A DNA stretch of 64,000 nt from Algoriphagus marincola DSM 16067 (GCF_000429405.1 NZ_AUBU01000002.1:248001-312000); one strand, 5' to 3'; positions 53,960 to 63,256 are shown, counted from the first letter of the stretch. The notes: generated from the letters alone by a model not told the origin. Numbers and translations: made by a program.

Positions 53960-55363
53960 TTAACCAATGATGAGTCGTTGCCCCGGTTTGATTTGAGTGG
54001 AGTTCAGGTTGTTCAGTCTTTTCAACTGGTCTACGGTCAGTCCTGCAAATCGCCGAGAAATGATCCAAAGTGAATCTCCCGGTTGTACGACATAGGTTTT
54101 TTGACCGTTCGAATTTGTCTGTACTTTGGCGACTGTTCTCGCTGGAGCAGCACCCTCAGGAGCATGCAAGGTAAGCCGCTGCCCAACACGTATCAGATTG
54201 GAAGAGAGGTTGTTCCACTCCTTGATTTGGGAAACGGATACGCGATAGTTCTGTGCGATTTTCCCAAGGTTATCCCCGCTTTGCACCCGATACGTGATGG
54301 TATTTCGCTCGATTTCATCCAGCTTTTCATCTTCTGAGCGATAAATCAACTTATCGCTTGCCAGTAGTGGGCGAAGCTCATTTCCGAGGGAATCAGAGAT
54401 CCAGGCAAAGTTTTCTTTGACAAAATTTGCCTGATTTACCGGTACACGGATAGCCATACTTTTATGGCTTTCAGGGATTCTTCTACGTTTTACTGCAGGA
54501 TTTAATTTTTCTAAGTCGGCTAGGCAGAGATTGGTCAATTCTGAAAGCTTGTCCAAAGTAAAGGCTCTCTCAAACCGGATAGATTCGGTAGCAAAAGCGT
54601 AGGTGGGCTCTTCCAGGTGTAAATTATGTGCATCCAAATGACGAAGAATGTACATCATTGCCTGAAATTGGGGGACATAACCACGAGTTTCTCGAGGCAG
54701 GTAGTTATAGATTTCCCAGAATTTCTTTTTGCCTCCTGATCTTCTAATGGCTTTTCTCACGTTTCCAGGACCGCAATTGTAAGCTGCGAGCGCCAATTCC
54801 CAATCCCCAAACATTCGATACAGAGATTTTAGGTATTTGGCAGCCGCTTCTGTGGATTGTTCAGGATCCATTCGCTCATCAATATCCCAGTTGATATCCA
54901 TTCCATACATCTTTCCTGTAGCTGGCATAAATTGCCAAAGGCCCATAGCACCCACACGGGACCGAATTTGAGGGTCAAGCCCTGACTCTATGATGGATAA
55001 ATACTTGATGTCATCTGGTATTTCATGCTCTGCCAAAGTCTCTTCAAAAAGCGGAAAAAATAAGTCCTTGCGAGCTAAAACCATTTTGGTGTAGTCGCGA
55101 TTCCGGACGGTGAAATATTGGATAAAAGAGAAAATTCGATCGTTCAATTCGAAGGACATTTCGCTGTCCATCTTATCTACACGCTCCTTGATTAGATCGT
55201 ATGTAAAATCAGGGATGTATTCGTAATGATAATTAGGCTGAACCAAGTTTTCATCAAAAAGATCCGGAGCCACTAGTTCATTCTCCTGAGGGAAAGCAGT
55301 AGAAATAGATAGACTGAATGTGAAAACAATCAGAATAAATATTTTCAAGTTGCGATCCGTCAT
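53960..55363 (-). CDS. mltD: Membrane-bound lytic transglycosylase D-like, two LysM domains
   Basis: A 467-residue peptidoglycan lyase that cuts MurNAc-GlcNAc bonds with formation of 1,6-anhydro ends. A signal peptide is present (ending TAFPQ). The family 1 SLT domain has catalytic Glu126 in YLSIIESGLDP, followed by VGAMGLWQFMPATG and LALAAYNCGPGNVRKAI. Two LysM domains bind glycan: TYRVQSGDNLGKIAQNY and TYVVQPGDSLWIISRRF. No lipobox is seen, so it may be periplasmic. It starts 3 bases after gatA ends. Confidence 0.94.
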   Translation of the reverse strand: MTDRNLKIFILIVFTFSLSISTAFPQENELVAPDLFDENLVQPNYHYEYIPDFTYDLIKERVDKMDSEMSFELNDRIFSFIQYFTVRNRDYTKMVLARKDLFFPLFEETLAEHEIPDDIKYLSIIESGLDPQIRSRVGAMGLWQFMPATGKMYGMDINWDIDERMDPEQSTEAAAKYLKSLYRMFGDWELALAAYNCGPGNVRKAIRRSGGKKKFWEIYNYLPRETRGYVPQFQAMMYILRHLDAHNLHLEEPTYAFATESIRFERAFTLDKLSELTNLCLADLEKLNPAVKRRRIPESHKSMAIRVPVNQANFVKENFAWISDSLGNELRPLLASDKLIYRSEDEKLDEIERNTITYRVQSGDNLGKIAQNYRVSVSQIKEWNNLSSNLIRVGQRLTLHAPEGAAPARTVAKVQTNSNGQKTYVVQPGDSLWIISRRFAGLTVDQLKRLNNLNSTQIKPGQRLIIG

Positions 55364-55366
55364 GGT

Positions 55367-56797
55367 TTATTTTTCGGTTTTTTGGTTCAAATAGTTACAA
55401 AAAGAGAATAAATCTGCCTCTTTGAAGGAATTGGTGATGACTTGAATTCCAATTGGCATACCATTTTGATCTTTACCATTCGGGACTGAAATGGCTGGTA
55501 CTCCAGATACTGAAGCTTGCACTGTGAAAAGATCTTCTAAGTACATGGATACAGGATCATCACTATGCTCTCCGAATTTAAACGCCGTGGTAGGCGTAGT
55601 CGGCATGATAATATAATCAAAATCATCCAAAAGTGACTCCGTAAATTCTTTGATCAGTCTTCTGACCTTTTGAGCCTTGGTGAAATATGCATCATAATAA
55701 CTAGCACTCAAAACGAAAGTTCCGAGCATAATCCTTCGCTTCACTTCCTCCCCAAAACCTTCGCTTCGGCTGAGCTTGTACATGGACTCAAGATTATGTG
55801 TATTTGGACTACGATATCCATATTTGACTCCATCAAATCGGGACAAATTTGAGCTAGCCTCAGCTGTCGTGAGAATGTAGTATGTCGGGAGAATGTATTC
55901 TAAAAGTGGGAAATCTACAGCCTCTACTTGATGTCCGTCGGATTCAAGGTTTTTAAGAACAGACTCTGTGTTTTTTTTGATTTCCGCTTGAAGCATGGGA
56001 GACTCCAAAGCTTCTTTCAGATATGCAATCTTTACTTTCTTGTCAAAGTGCAAAAGTTGACTGTATGGAAGTACTGGTTTTCGAGAGGAAGTGTTATCCC
56101 ACTCATCATGCCCTGCGATCACTTCCATGACAAAGGCATTGTCTTGTATGGTTTGAGAAAAAACGCCGATTGTATCAAAAGAAGAAGCATAGGCGATTAA
56201 TCCCCATCTGGAAACGCGGGAATAAGTTGGTTTAGAACCAATTACTCCTGTAAAAGCTGCTGGCTGTCTGACCGATCCTCCAGTGTCTGTTCCTAATGAG
56301 ACGGTACAGAGATTTGCTTGAACAGCTACAGCTGATCCTCCTGAGGAACCACCAGGAACGCGGGATTCATCAAGTGCGTTCAGAACTTTTCCATGCGAAG
56401 AATTTTCATTGGAACTGCCCATTCCAAATTCATCACAGTTTAGCCGCCCGATGATGATCGCATCTTGATCAATCAAGCGTTGTACAGCGGTGCAAGTGTA
56501 TTGTGATTCGTAGCCCTGTAGGATGGAGGAAGACGCATTGGATTCGTGGCCTGCATAGCATAGGACATCTTTAATGCCGATGACCATTCCTGCGAGTTTG
56601 CCAGCCTTTCCGGCTGCAAGTTTTGCATCTACACGGTTTGCTTGGGCAAGAGCGGATTGCTCATAAACTTCGACGAAGGCGTTTAAGTGCGCCTTCGTCT
56701 GAATGTTTTTGAGGTAGTACTGAACGATTGAAAGACAATTCGTTTCTCCTTTTTCGAGGGATTTTTGAATTTCCCCGAATGAAATAAATTTTTCCAA
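55367..56797 (-). CDS. gatA: Asp-tRNA(Asn)/Glu-tRNA(Gln) amidotransferase subunit A
   Basis: A 476-residue amidase-signature enzyme that frees ammonia from glutamine for the GatCAB complex, which converts Glu-tRNA(Gln) to Gln-tRNA(Gln). The Ser-cisSer-Lys triad is Lys76 (GIKDVLCY), Ser151 (PGGSSGGSA) and Ser175 (DTGGSVRQPA), each three positions before the residues of the Staphylococcus enzyme. GLIAYASSFDTIG and GVPAISVPNG also fit. gatB and gatC are not adjacent, as usual in Bacteroidota. It is second in a transcript that begins with tatA, 19 bases upstream. Confidence 0.95.
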   Translation of the reverse strand: MEKFISFGEIQKSLEKGETNCLSIVQYYLKNIQTKAHLNAFVEVYEQSALAQANRVDAKLAAGKAGKLAGMVIGIKDVLCYAGHESNASSSILQGYESQYTCTAVQRLIDQDAIIIGRLNCDEFGMGSSNENSSHGKVLNALDESRVPGGSSGGSAVAVQANLCTVSLGTDTGGSVRQPAAFTGVIGSKPTYSRVSRWGLIAYASSFDTIGVFSQTIQDNAFVMEVIAGHDEWDNTSSRKPVLPYSQLLHFDKKVKIAYLKEALESPMLQAEIKKNTESVLKNLESDGHQVEAVDFPLLEYILPTYYILTTAEASSNLSRFDGVKYGYRSPNTHNLESMYKLSRSEGFGEEVKRRIMLGTFVLSASYYDAYFTKAQKVRRLIKEFTESLLDDFDYIIMPTTPTTAFKFGEHSDDPVSMYLEDLFTVQASVSGVPAISVPNGKDQNGMPIGIQVITNSFKEADLFSFCNYLNQKTEK

Positions 56798-56816
56798 CGT
56801 CTCAGAGATTAAGGAA

Positions 56817-57014
56817 TTACTTTTTCTTATCCTTCAATCCCTCTTCGAGATCATTTTGAATATCTTTAGTAGCGTCTTTGAACTCACGGATACCGCGTCC
56901 AAGACCTCTAGCTAGTTCAGGAATTCGCTTTGCTCCAAATAGGAGAAGAATGACCAAAACGATCAGGACGATCGATCCGCCACCCATATTTTGAAAGAAA
57001 CCCAATGTTGCCAT
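56817..57014 (-). CDS. tatA: Twin-arginine translocase subunit TatA/E
   Basis: A 65-residue protein with one transmembrane helix (GGSIVLIVLVILLLFGAKRIPELARGLGRG) followed by an amphipathic helix (IREFKDATKDIQNDLEEGL) and a Lys-rich end. FGxxRIPELxRxxG is the TatA signature. It forms the channel for folded proteins with RR leaders, such as the two near 1 kb. tatC is not in the window. It has the best promoter here (57045-57075) and leads a likely operon with gatA and mltD. Confidence 0.95.
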   Translation of the reverse strand: MATLGFFQNMGGGSIVLIVLVILLLFGAKRIPELARGLGRGIREFKDATKDIQNDLEEGLKDKKK

Positions 57015-57044
57015 AGTTAATTTGATTTAGGGTAAATATAGCCA

Positions 57045-57075
57045 CAAAGATACTATTGTCCTTGGCATGGACAAA
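57045..57075 (-). promoter_or_regulatory. Bacteroidota promoter for tatA
   Basis: On the minus strand: TTTG (57075-57072), a 19-base spacer, TATCTTTG (57052-57045). Both elements and the spacing match TTTG-N19-TANNTTTG exactly. The transcript would start near 57038, about 24 bases before the ATG. Confidence 0.78.
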
Positions 57076-57125
57076 GAAGCGTCGTGACTCTTCGATTGTT
57101 TTTCTTGAATATACGGATTTTTACA

Positions 57126-58382
57126 CTACCGGGATGAAATCCATGAGGCAGGATCCATTTTCTGAAGACCTTTCCAGGTTTGAAAATGAATTTCTGCTTC
57201 TCCATCTGAATTGGTAGCTACTCGTCCAATTACGTCCTTTGCCTTGACAACTTGGCCAACTTTTACAGAAGTGGATTGAAGCTTAGTGTATAAGGTATAA
57301 TATTCACCGTGTTTGATGAGAACGGTTTCACCATAACCGGGCATTGACGCCACCTTGGCTACAGTTCCGTCAAAGACTGTTCTCACATTGGAGTTAGGCT
57401 GTGTCCGTATATTAATCCCATCACTGGGCACTGTAATGCCTCGTAATGTCGGGTGAGGATGGTCTCCGTAGGTTTGGGAAATAAAGCCCGTTTCTACAGG
57501 CCATGGGAGTCTGCCTCTGTTTCCGGCAAAGGAGCTGGAAAGTGCCGCTACTTCAGGAGTCATCGGTAGACTGCTACCTGCAGCTTTGGTTGCTGTGCTG
57601 TTTTCTTTTTTCGCAGCCGCCTCAGCTAGTCGGATCTCCTCCTCAATAGCTTTACGAATCATGGACTCGAGTTGTTGTTGCTGTTTTTTGGTAGCCGTGA
57701 TTTGACTTCTGATGCTCTTTTCCTTTTTGGTTAGGGTATTGACTATGCCTTGTTGTTCTCTGCGCATGGCTTCCAGCTTCTGGCGCTCACGCTGCGCTTC
57801 CGCCAGGATTTTTTCTTTGTCCTGCTTTCGGATTTCGAGCAGCTCTTTTTCCTTAGCCAGTTCCAGACTCAGAGCTTGGATTTGTGCTGCCTGCTGCTTT
57901 CTACTATCCGTGTATTGTTTCAGGTATTTCAAACGCATGTAAAGCTGATTGAAATTGTTGGAGCTGAATACAAAAGCTACAATGGATAAGTTTCGATTGA
58001 GCTTGGATGAATTGTAAATCATCCGGGCATATTCAGCCTTCAATTCCTCCAGGTCATTTTCCAGACGATTAATATCATCTTCATTTTTTTTGATTTCGCT
58101 ATCCAATACTTTCACTTCCCTGTCGAGTGTGCTGACTAGACGTGACTGAGTCTGATATTGCCTAGTGACTGCATTGAGTGAGCCAATGGTTTCTTTTTTA
58201 TTGGCAGTTGTCTGCCGGAGAATAGCATCAAATTCCTTGAGCTTGGCCTGAATTTCTGCTTTTTCCCGTTCCAAATCTGCCCGCGTCCGTGATGTTTGTG
58301 CTTGCACCGGGGACAAGGCGGCCATGCTTATCAAGGCTAAGCAGGTAATCAGAAAAAGTCGATATGAAGTGTTTTTCATCAA
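57126..58382 (-). CDS. EnvC-like murein hydrolase activator (degenerate LytM)
   Basis: 418 residues. A signal peptide (ending VQAQ) is followed by a long coiled coil (about 30-250; DREVKVLDSEIKKNEDDINRLENDLEEL), a linker, and an M23/LytM domain. The zinc residues of LytM enzymes are missing: HxGxD-like GIDI is INIRT, and the HxH region reads EIHFQTWKG with YTKLQS in place of the YGHL loop. E. coli EnvC has the same plan, an inactive LytM that activates amidases AmiA/AmiB at the septum. The gene overlaps the DUF4292 gene by 4 bases and ends the TPR-DUF4292-EnvC operon. Confidence 0.88.
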   Translation of the reverse strand: MMKNTSYRLFLITCLALISMAALSPVQAQTSRTRADLEREKAEIQAKLKEFDAILRQTTANKKETIGSLNAVTRQYQTQSRLVSTLDREVKVLDSEIKKNEDDINRLENDLEELKAEYARMIYNSSKLNRNLSIVAFVFSSNNFNQLYMRLKYLKQYTDSRKQQAAQIQALSLELAKEKELLEIRKQDKEKILAEAQRERQKLEAMRREQQGIVNTLTKKEKSIRSQITATKKQQQQLESMIRKAIEEEIRLAEAAAKKENSTATKAAGSSLPMTPEVAALSSSFAGNRGRLPWPVETGFISQTYGDHPHPTLRGITVPSDGINIRTQPNSNVRTVFDGTVAKVASMPGYGETVLIKHGEYYTLYTKLQSTSVKVGQVVKAKDVIGRVATNSDGEAEIHFQTWKGLQKMDPASWISSR

Positions 58383-59119
58383 AATTTGAAAGGAAAATTC
58401 AATGGTTCGTCTTCCAAAGTGATGGAGGTCCAGTCCACATGTAAGATGGTATTTTGAGATCCTGTACTAAGCTGATAAACAAGTTTGTAGAGTGTATCGG
58501 AAGGGAATGGTTGACCATCTACTTCCTGAAATCCATCAAAGCTCGCAAGTAAGGAACCTCTGTCGTCGAGTGAATTTCCTGCCAGTTCAATGACTTTGGC
58601 GCTTTCAGTTCCGATTTTGCTAAAATACCTGACCTGATTTCGCACCTGCGTCAATTCATATTGAGACTTGACCCGAAGTAATCGGTCACTATAGTCAAAT
58701 CGAAAAGGAGGATTAGCCCAAAGTATATTTTGGAAAAGGTCTAAGGACAAGTCCAAGCCATAAAAGTTCTTGAATTCCCCAAATGTCAGGTTGATGTCTT
58801 CTTTTCCGATTCTGTCCTTGATTTGGATTTTTTCTTGAGTGATCAAGCCTCTTACTGCTTCCATTCCAAGACCGGGAGAAATGGTAAACCAAAGGACTGA
58901 ATCCTTTTTTGAGCGAAGACTGAGCGTTCCCCGAGTGACTTTTCCAGACTCTTCTTCGATGATGACCTTGGCCCGGGCACTTAAATAATTATAGCTTGGA
59001 TAGCTGGGCTGAAAGCTTTCCATCCTTCCGTCCGATTGGTATGGGATGACCTTTTTTGCACAGCTGGCCGAAAAAATCAATAATAAAAGAATCAGGCTGC
59101 TGCCTAAAAATCTATTCAT
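58379..59119 (-). CDS. DUF4292 family lipoprotein
   Basis: 246 residues with lipobox SASC (MNRFLGSSLILLLLIFSASC, lipidated Cys20). The family pattern is visible: YNYLSARAKVIIEEESGKVTRGTLSLRSKKDSVLWFTISPGLGMEAVRGLIT, then FYGLDLSLDLFQNIL and a final strand region. The repeated amphipathic strands with a hydrophobic cup recall LolA/LolB lipoprotein carriers, but this is inferred from pattern only. It overlaps the TPR gene upstream by 8 bases and the EnvC-like gene downstream by 4, so the three are translated as a unit. Confidence 0.88.
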   Translation of the reverse strand: MNRFLGSSLILLLLIFSASCAKKVIPYQSDGRMESFQPSYPSYNYLSARAKVIIEEESGKVTRGTLSLRSKKDSVLWFTISPGLGMEAVRGLITQEKIQIKDRIGKEDINLTFGEFKNFYGLDLSLDLFQNILWANPPFRFDYSDRLLRVKSQYELTQVRNQVRYFSKIGTESAKVIELAGNSLDDRGSLLASFDGFQEVDGQPFPSDTLYKLVYQLSTGSQNTILHVDWTSITLEDEPLNFPFKF

Positions 59120-60842
59120 AATATTTTCTGTCTCTAATCTTCATTGGTAGTTTTTCGGATGCTTCCGGACTATCAGCTGCTTTTTCCCAATAGCTAATGG
59201 CTTCTGATTTTTTGCCCAAATGATACAAAATATCGCCAAAATGCTCCAAAAGAACTCCGCTAGGCTCGGTTTCGCTTTGAAGTGCCTTTTCCATATATAG
59301 ATAGGCATCCTCATACTCACCTAGCTGGAAAAGCACCCAAGCATACGTATCCAAAAAAGTGCCATTTTCTGGAAATCGCTTGACAACTTTGGCTGCCATT
59401 TCTTTAGCCTTCTCCAAGTTTCTCTTTTCCAAGGAAAGGAAGTAGGCGTAATTATTCAGTACCTGCTCATCATTTGGATTGATTTGTAGAGCCTTGTCAA
59501 AGTAGACAAAGGAGGAGTCTTTTTGTCCGAGATTGTATAACGAGCTACCCAAGGACCCAAAAGCAACTTGGTCCAATTGATCATTTTGTCCGGAGTTCAG
59601 CTCGATAGCTTTCTGCAGGGACTGTACGGCAACACTGTCCTTTTGCAAAACGGATTTGACCACACCATCATAAAACCAAAACTGAGGGCTTTCCGGAAAT
59701 TCGTCCACTCCCATGATAGTATATTTTTCCAGGCCTTGTAGGTCGGCATTCTCTCCGAATGAATTGAGAATGACTTGCTCTAAAATCCTTGGGTTTGAAG
59801 GCTTCAACTCCAGTGATTTTTTATATAGCTCTACACTTTCTGGAATCCGCTTTTCCTTGGACTCTCTATCTCCAAGCGTTTCATAAATGGCTGCATTATT
59901 TGCTTCATCTGCCCGCATCAAAACAGTCAAGGAGTCAAGAATTCGCTCTCGTTCAGGGGTGCTGATTTCATTCAAAATACCTGCAAAGGCTCTGGCTTTT
60001 GAATCCGGGTCCAAATCCGGGCTGGCAAACGCGCTAAACAGATATTCGGTGGATTTATCAGTATCCCCTTTTGATTTAAGTAGGGTATAGGCTGCCATTT
60101 GAAGTTCAGGCTGATTGGGATACTTTTCAATTTCCTCATTCACCAATTCAATGGCTTGATCCAGACGGTTGTTGTTGAATAATATCTCAACCAAGCCCAA
60201 GACAAATTGAGGATTTCCCGGTCTTGCTTCGATCAGCCGCTCACCTTCCTCAATCGCCCGATCAAGTTGATTTTTTCTAAGGTAAATCCGCTGTTTTTGA
60301 AGGGTGATGGGCTCCATTACACCAAAATACCGCTCTGCACGATCCAGCACGACCAAGGCTTTGTCAAATTCCCCAGCTTGTAAATAAATGGAGGCCAAGT
60401 CCAAATTATATTGCTGATTGCTCTCCCCGTCGGCAGTGAGTTGATCGAGTATTTCAGCTGCTCTCAGCGGTTGTTGGAGATTATTGTAGATCTCTGCAAC
60501 CATCAAGGCATAATATTTATTTTCAGAATCAAGTCTAACAGCCTCCTTCGCATAAGGAAGAGCCTTTTCTGGGTCATTGGCGCGGGTGTAGATTTCTGCG
60601 ATTTTATAGTGAATTGCAGGCTCATCAGGATTTAGTTCCAAGGCTCTCTGCAAATAGACAAAGGCTTTCTCAAACTCACCCAAAGCCAATTGCTTGGTGC
60701 CCTCGATGAAATTCCGGTCTGCCAGTGCTTCCTGCTCCTGGATTTTTCGCTCCTTTTTTGAAAGTTTTTTTTGGACTTGTCCTTGTGCTATACTTCCCGA
60801 AAAAAGAAGTGCCAGAACAAGCAATAATCTATGAATGTGCAC
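59112..60842 (-). CDS. Secreted tetratricopeptide-repeat protein
   Basis: 576 residues with a signal peptide ending AQGQ, a Lys/Glu-rich stretch, and TPR units through most of the rest (for example FEKAFVYLQRALELNPDEPAIHYKIAEIY and EQVLNNYAYFLSLEKRNLEKAKEMA). It is probably a periplasmic scaffold. It is first in the TPR-DUF4292-EnvC operon and has a -7 element 31 bases upstream. Functional guesses rest on these partners: outer-membrane assembly or cell-wall division. It is not one of the named TPR proteins I recognise. Confidence 0.9.
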   Translation of the reverse strand: MHIHRLLLVLALLFSGSIAQGQVQKKLSKKERKIQEQEALADRNFIEGTKQLALGEFEKAFVYLQRALELNPDEPAIHYKIAEIYTRANDPEKALPYAKEAVRLDSENKYYALMVAEIYNNLQQPLRAAEILDQLTADGESNQQYNLDLASIYLQAGEFDKALVVLDRAERYFGVMEPITLQKQRIYLRKNQLDRAIEEGERLIEARPGNPQFVLGLVEILFNNNRLDQAIELVNEEIEKYPNQPELQMAAYTLLKSKGDTDKSTEYLFSAFASPDLDPDSKARAFAGILNEISTPERERILDSLTVLMRADEANNAAIYETLGDRESKEKRIPESVELYKKSLELKPSNPRILEQVILNSFGENADLQGLEKYTIMGVDEFPESPQFWFYDGVVKSVLQKDSVAVQSLQKAIELNSGQNDQLDQVAFGSLGSSLYNLGQKDSSFVYFDKALQINPNDEQVLNNYAYFLSLEKRNLEKAKEMAAKVVKRFPENGTFLDTYAWVLFQLGEYEDAYLYMEKALQSETEPSGVLLEHFGDILYHLGKKSEAISYWEKAADSPEASEKLPMKIRDRKYYE

Positions 60843-60872
60843 GGTGATTTTTTCCCTTTACTCTTTGAATTA

Positions 60873-60880
60873 CAAACATA
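60873..60880 (-). promoter_or_regulatory. Bacteroidota -7 element for the TPR gene
   Basis: TATGTTTG on the minus strand matches TANNTTTG, 31 bases before the ATG. A hairpin (60880-60902) abuts it on the upstream side, where the -33 element should be. Confidence 0.5.
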
Positions 60881-60902
60881 ATGCCTTTTGCCGAAAGGCA
60901 TT
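60880..60902. terminator. Hairpin between the flippase and TPR genes
   Basis: AATGCCTTT (60880-60888) pairs with AAAGGCATT (60894-60902) across a 5-base loop. No clear T-run follows on the minus strand, so it may be a weak terminator for the flippase transcript or a site in the TPR promoter. Confidence 0.45.
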
Positions 60903-60952
60903 GAATTATTGGAACAGCAGTCCCGGATAAATCATCCCAAATGGAAATCGAT

Positions 60953-62452
60953 TTAGGCTTTTTTTGCAAAAAATCGGTTCAGCTCTTTCCGCTCCAATAC
61001 CAGAATCAGGATTATGAAAGGAATCAGGAAGGCGTTTTTAAGGAAAAAAGAGAGAATTTCGGATTCGGTACTCCACCAAAATCCCAAATAACTGAGCCCA
61101 AATGCAATCGACAAGTAGGTGAGGTCTTTTCCGGTCTGATAGGGAATGGGGTAAAATTTTTGACCAAAAACAAAGCAAATCACTGACATCACCACATAGC
61201 AGACCAAGGTACTAAGAGCTGCTCCCATAAAACCATAAACCGGTACCAAAAGGATCACGACTGCAACACTCACCAGGGCACCTACAAAAGTGATCCAGAA
61301 ACTATATTGAGTCTTGTCGGTGATTTTGAACCAGATGGAAAGATTGAAATAAACACCCAGAAGCAGGTATCCCATCAATAAAACAGGGACAATGTATAAT
61401 CCCTCTGCATAGCCTGCACTTCGAAGAAAAAGTGGCCCCATCCATTCAAGATTGACAGATATTGCGATCATCAATAGACTGCAAAAAATAATAAATGCAT
61501 GCATGACCCGTGCATAGAGTTCTGGAGAATTTTTATTTCCTGACTCCCGAAAGAAGAATGGCTCGGCTGCATATTTGAAAGCTTGAATGACTAGATTCAT
61601 CAGGATCGCCAATTTGAAGTTGGCGCCAAAGACTCCAGCTGCATCACGACTGCTTAGGCCAGGATAGAAATTTTCGGGTAGAATGTATTCGAAAAGTAGT
61701 CGAGAGACCAATTCATTGGTAACTCCCGCCAAACCCATGAAGAGCAGGGGCAAGGCATATTTCCACATCGGCTGAAGGATGCTTTTTTCCAGTTTTGGAC
61801 TGAAAAAGCCCGCTTTCCACCAGACAAAAGGAATAATCAAGCCATTGGCGAGTAGATTGGCCAAAAGAATGTATTCAACCCCCCAGTCCGATCGGTAACC
61901 CCAGAATCCTTCGGCAATAACTCCCTGATCTATCCACATCGGAATGGCGATAATCAGTAGCAAATTGAATCCGACATTTAAGGTGATGTTGGTCAATTTG
62001 GCTGCAGCAAATGTCAGGGCTTTATTGTCTAGTCTTAGCTTCGCAAAAGGGATGGCCAAGACCGCATCAAAAGTCAAAATCAAGGCCATCCAGCGAAATA
62101 AGTAGGCCTGACCCGGATAGTCCATCCAGTTTGCGAGTTGTGGAGCCAGCAAGTAAATGCCCGTACCCAAGACCAATGAAGTCCCAACCAAGAGGCTTTG
62201 GGCATTATTGTAGACTCGCTTTGGATCGAGATTTTTACCGGTAGCAAATCTGAAAAAGCTCGTCTCCATCCCGTAGGTGAAGATGATGTTCAAAAATCCA
62301 ATCAGCGCATAAATACCTGTAAAAGCCCCTAAGGCATTTTTACTCAGGTATGCGGTGTATACGATGATCAGTAAAAAATTGATCGAGCGGCCCAAAATAC
62401 TGCTGAGACCATAGATCGCAGTCTGACCGGCTAGTTTTTTGAGATTGCTCAT
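60953..62452 (-). CDS. Polysaccharide flippase (MOP superfamily)
   Basis: A 499-residue inner-membrane protein with 12-14 hydrophobic segments. It starts LKKLAGQTAIYGLSSILGRSINFLLI, typical of Wzx-like oligosaccharide flippases, with FTYGMETSFFRFA and a Gly-rich C-terminal half. It should move lipid-linked sugars across the membrane for surface polysaccharide. No other polysaccharide genes lie beside it. The start is 18 bases after the enoyl-CoA hydratase end, so the two share a transcript, though their roles differ. Confidence 0.88.
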   Translation of the reverse strand: MSNLKKLAGQTAIYGLSSILGRSINFLLIIVYTAYLSKNALGAFTGIYALIGFLNIIFTYGMETSFFRFATGKNLDPKRVYNNAQSLLVGTSLVLGTGIYLLAPQLANWMDYPGQAYLFRWMALILTFDAVLAIPFAKLRLDNKALTFAAAKLTNITLNVGFNLLLIIAIPMWIDQGVIAEGFWGYRSDWGVEYILLANLLANGLIIPFVWWKAGFFSPKLEKSILQPMWKYALPLLFMGLAGVTNELVSRLLFEYILPENFYPGLSSRDAAGVFGANFKLAILMNLVIQAFKYAAEPFFFRESGNKNSPELYARVMHAFIIFCSLLMIAISVNLEWMGPLFLRSAGYAEGLYIVPVLLMGYLLLGVYFNLSIWFKITDKTQYSFWITFVGALVSVAVVILLVPVYGFMGAALSTLVCYVVMSVICFVFGQKFYPIPYQTGKDLTYLSIAFGLSYLGFWWSTESEILSFFLKNAFLIPFIILILVLERKELNRFFAKKA

Positions 62453-62470
62453 GAATAGGCTATTCGCCGC

Positions 62471-63256
62471 TTATTCGCCTTTGAATACAGGCTTTCTTTT
62501 TTCCAAAAATGCAGAAGTCCCCTCTTTGTAATCACCGGACTTGACACATCTGGCAAATGAATTGGCCTCAGTTTGATAGCCGTTTTCATCTGAGCGATAA
62601 ACTGCATTTACACAATCCACGATCATTCCGATCGCTAAGGGTGCCTTCGACATGATTTTATGCAGAATTTCTTCGGCTTTAGCCATGGCTTCTTCTTTAG
62701 TAGGAAGGACATGATTGACCAACCCGAGCGATCTGGCATCTTCAGCATTGATCATGTCACCGGTCATCATGAGCTCATTAGCTTTGCCTCTACCGATCAA
62801 AATAGTCAGGCGCTGGGTGCCGCCATATCCTGGAATGATACCCAAGTTTACCTCGGGCTGTCCAAATCTTGCATTTGCAGAAGCAATTCGCATGTGACAG
62901 GCCATGGCGAGTTCGCAGCCACCACCTAGCGTAAAGCCATTGGTCACGGCGATTACCGGTTTTTCACAATTTTCAATCACAGAAAAAATTTCCTGACCGT
63001 TTTCGGCAAATTTCCGTGCATTCACCTCATTTAGCTCGGCGATTTCACTGATGTCTGCCCCGGCTACAAAGGCCTTTTCACCTGCACCCGTGAGAATGAC
63101 TGCCTTGATGGATTTGTCCTCCAAAACAGTATCAAATACCTCCCTCAATTCCTCCAAAGTGGCAAAATTCAGGGCATTCATTTTATCTTCCCGATTGATG
63201 GTGAGGTAAAGAATTCCATCTTTTGTTTCGGCTAGGATATTTTTAAAGTGGTCCAT
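62471..63256 (-). CDS. Enoyl-CoA hydratase
   Basis: A 261-residue crotonase that adds water to trans-2-enoyl-CoA in beta-oxidation or butanoate metabolism. The oxyanion loop is KAFVAGADISE, and the catalytic glutamates are Glu115 (GGGCELAMACH) and Glu135 (FGQPEVNLGIIPGYGGTQRL), equivalent to Glu144 and Glu164 of the rat enzyme. Both are present, so it is a true hydratase and not just an isomerase. The last residues KRKPVFKGE are family-like. A near-perfect promoter lies at 63279-63309. It leads the flippase gene. Confidence 0.93.
   Translation of the reverse strand: MDHFKNILAETKDGILYLTINREDKMNALNFATLEELREVFDTVLEDKSIKAVILTGAGEKAFVAGADISEIAELNEVNARKFAENGQEIFSVIENCEKPVIAVTNGFTLGGGCELAMACHMRIASANARFGQPEVNLGIIPGYGGTQRLTILIGRGKANELMMTGDMINAEDARSLGLVNHVLPTKEEAMAKAEEILHKIMSKAPLAIGMIVDCVNAVYRSDENGYQTEANSFARCVKSGDYKEGTSAFLEKRKPVFKGE

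Noticed and set aside
57126-58382. Active M23 endopeptidase
   Set aside because: The LytM zinc residues are absent, so an activator role like EnvC is more likely than peptidase activity.
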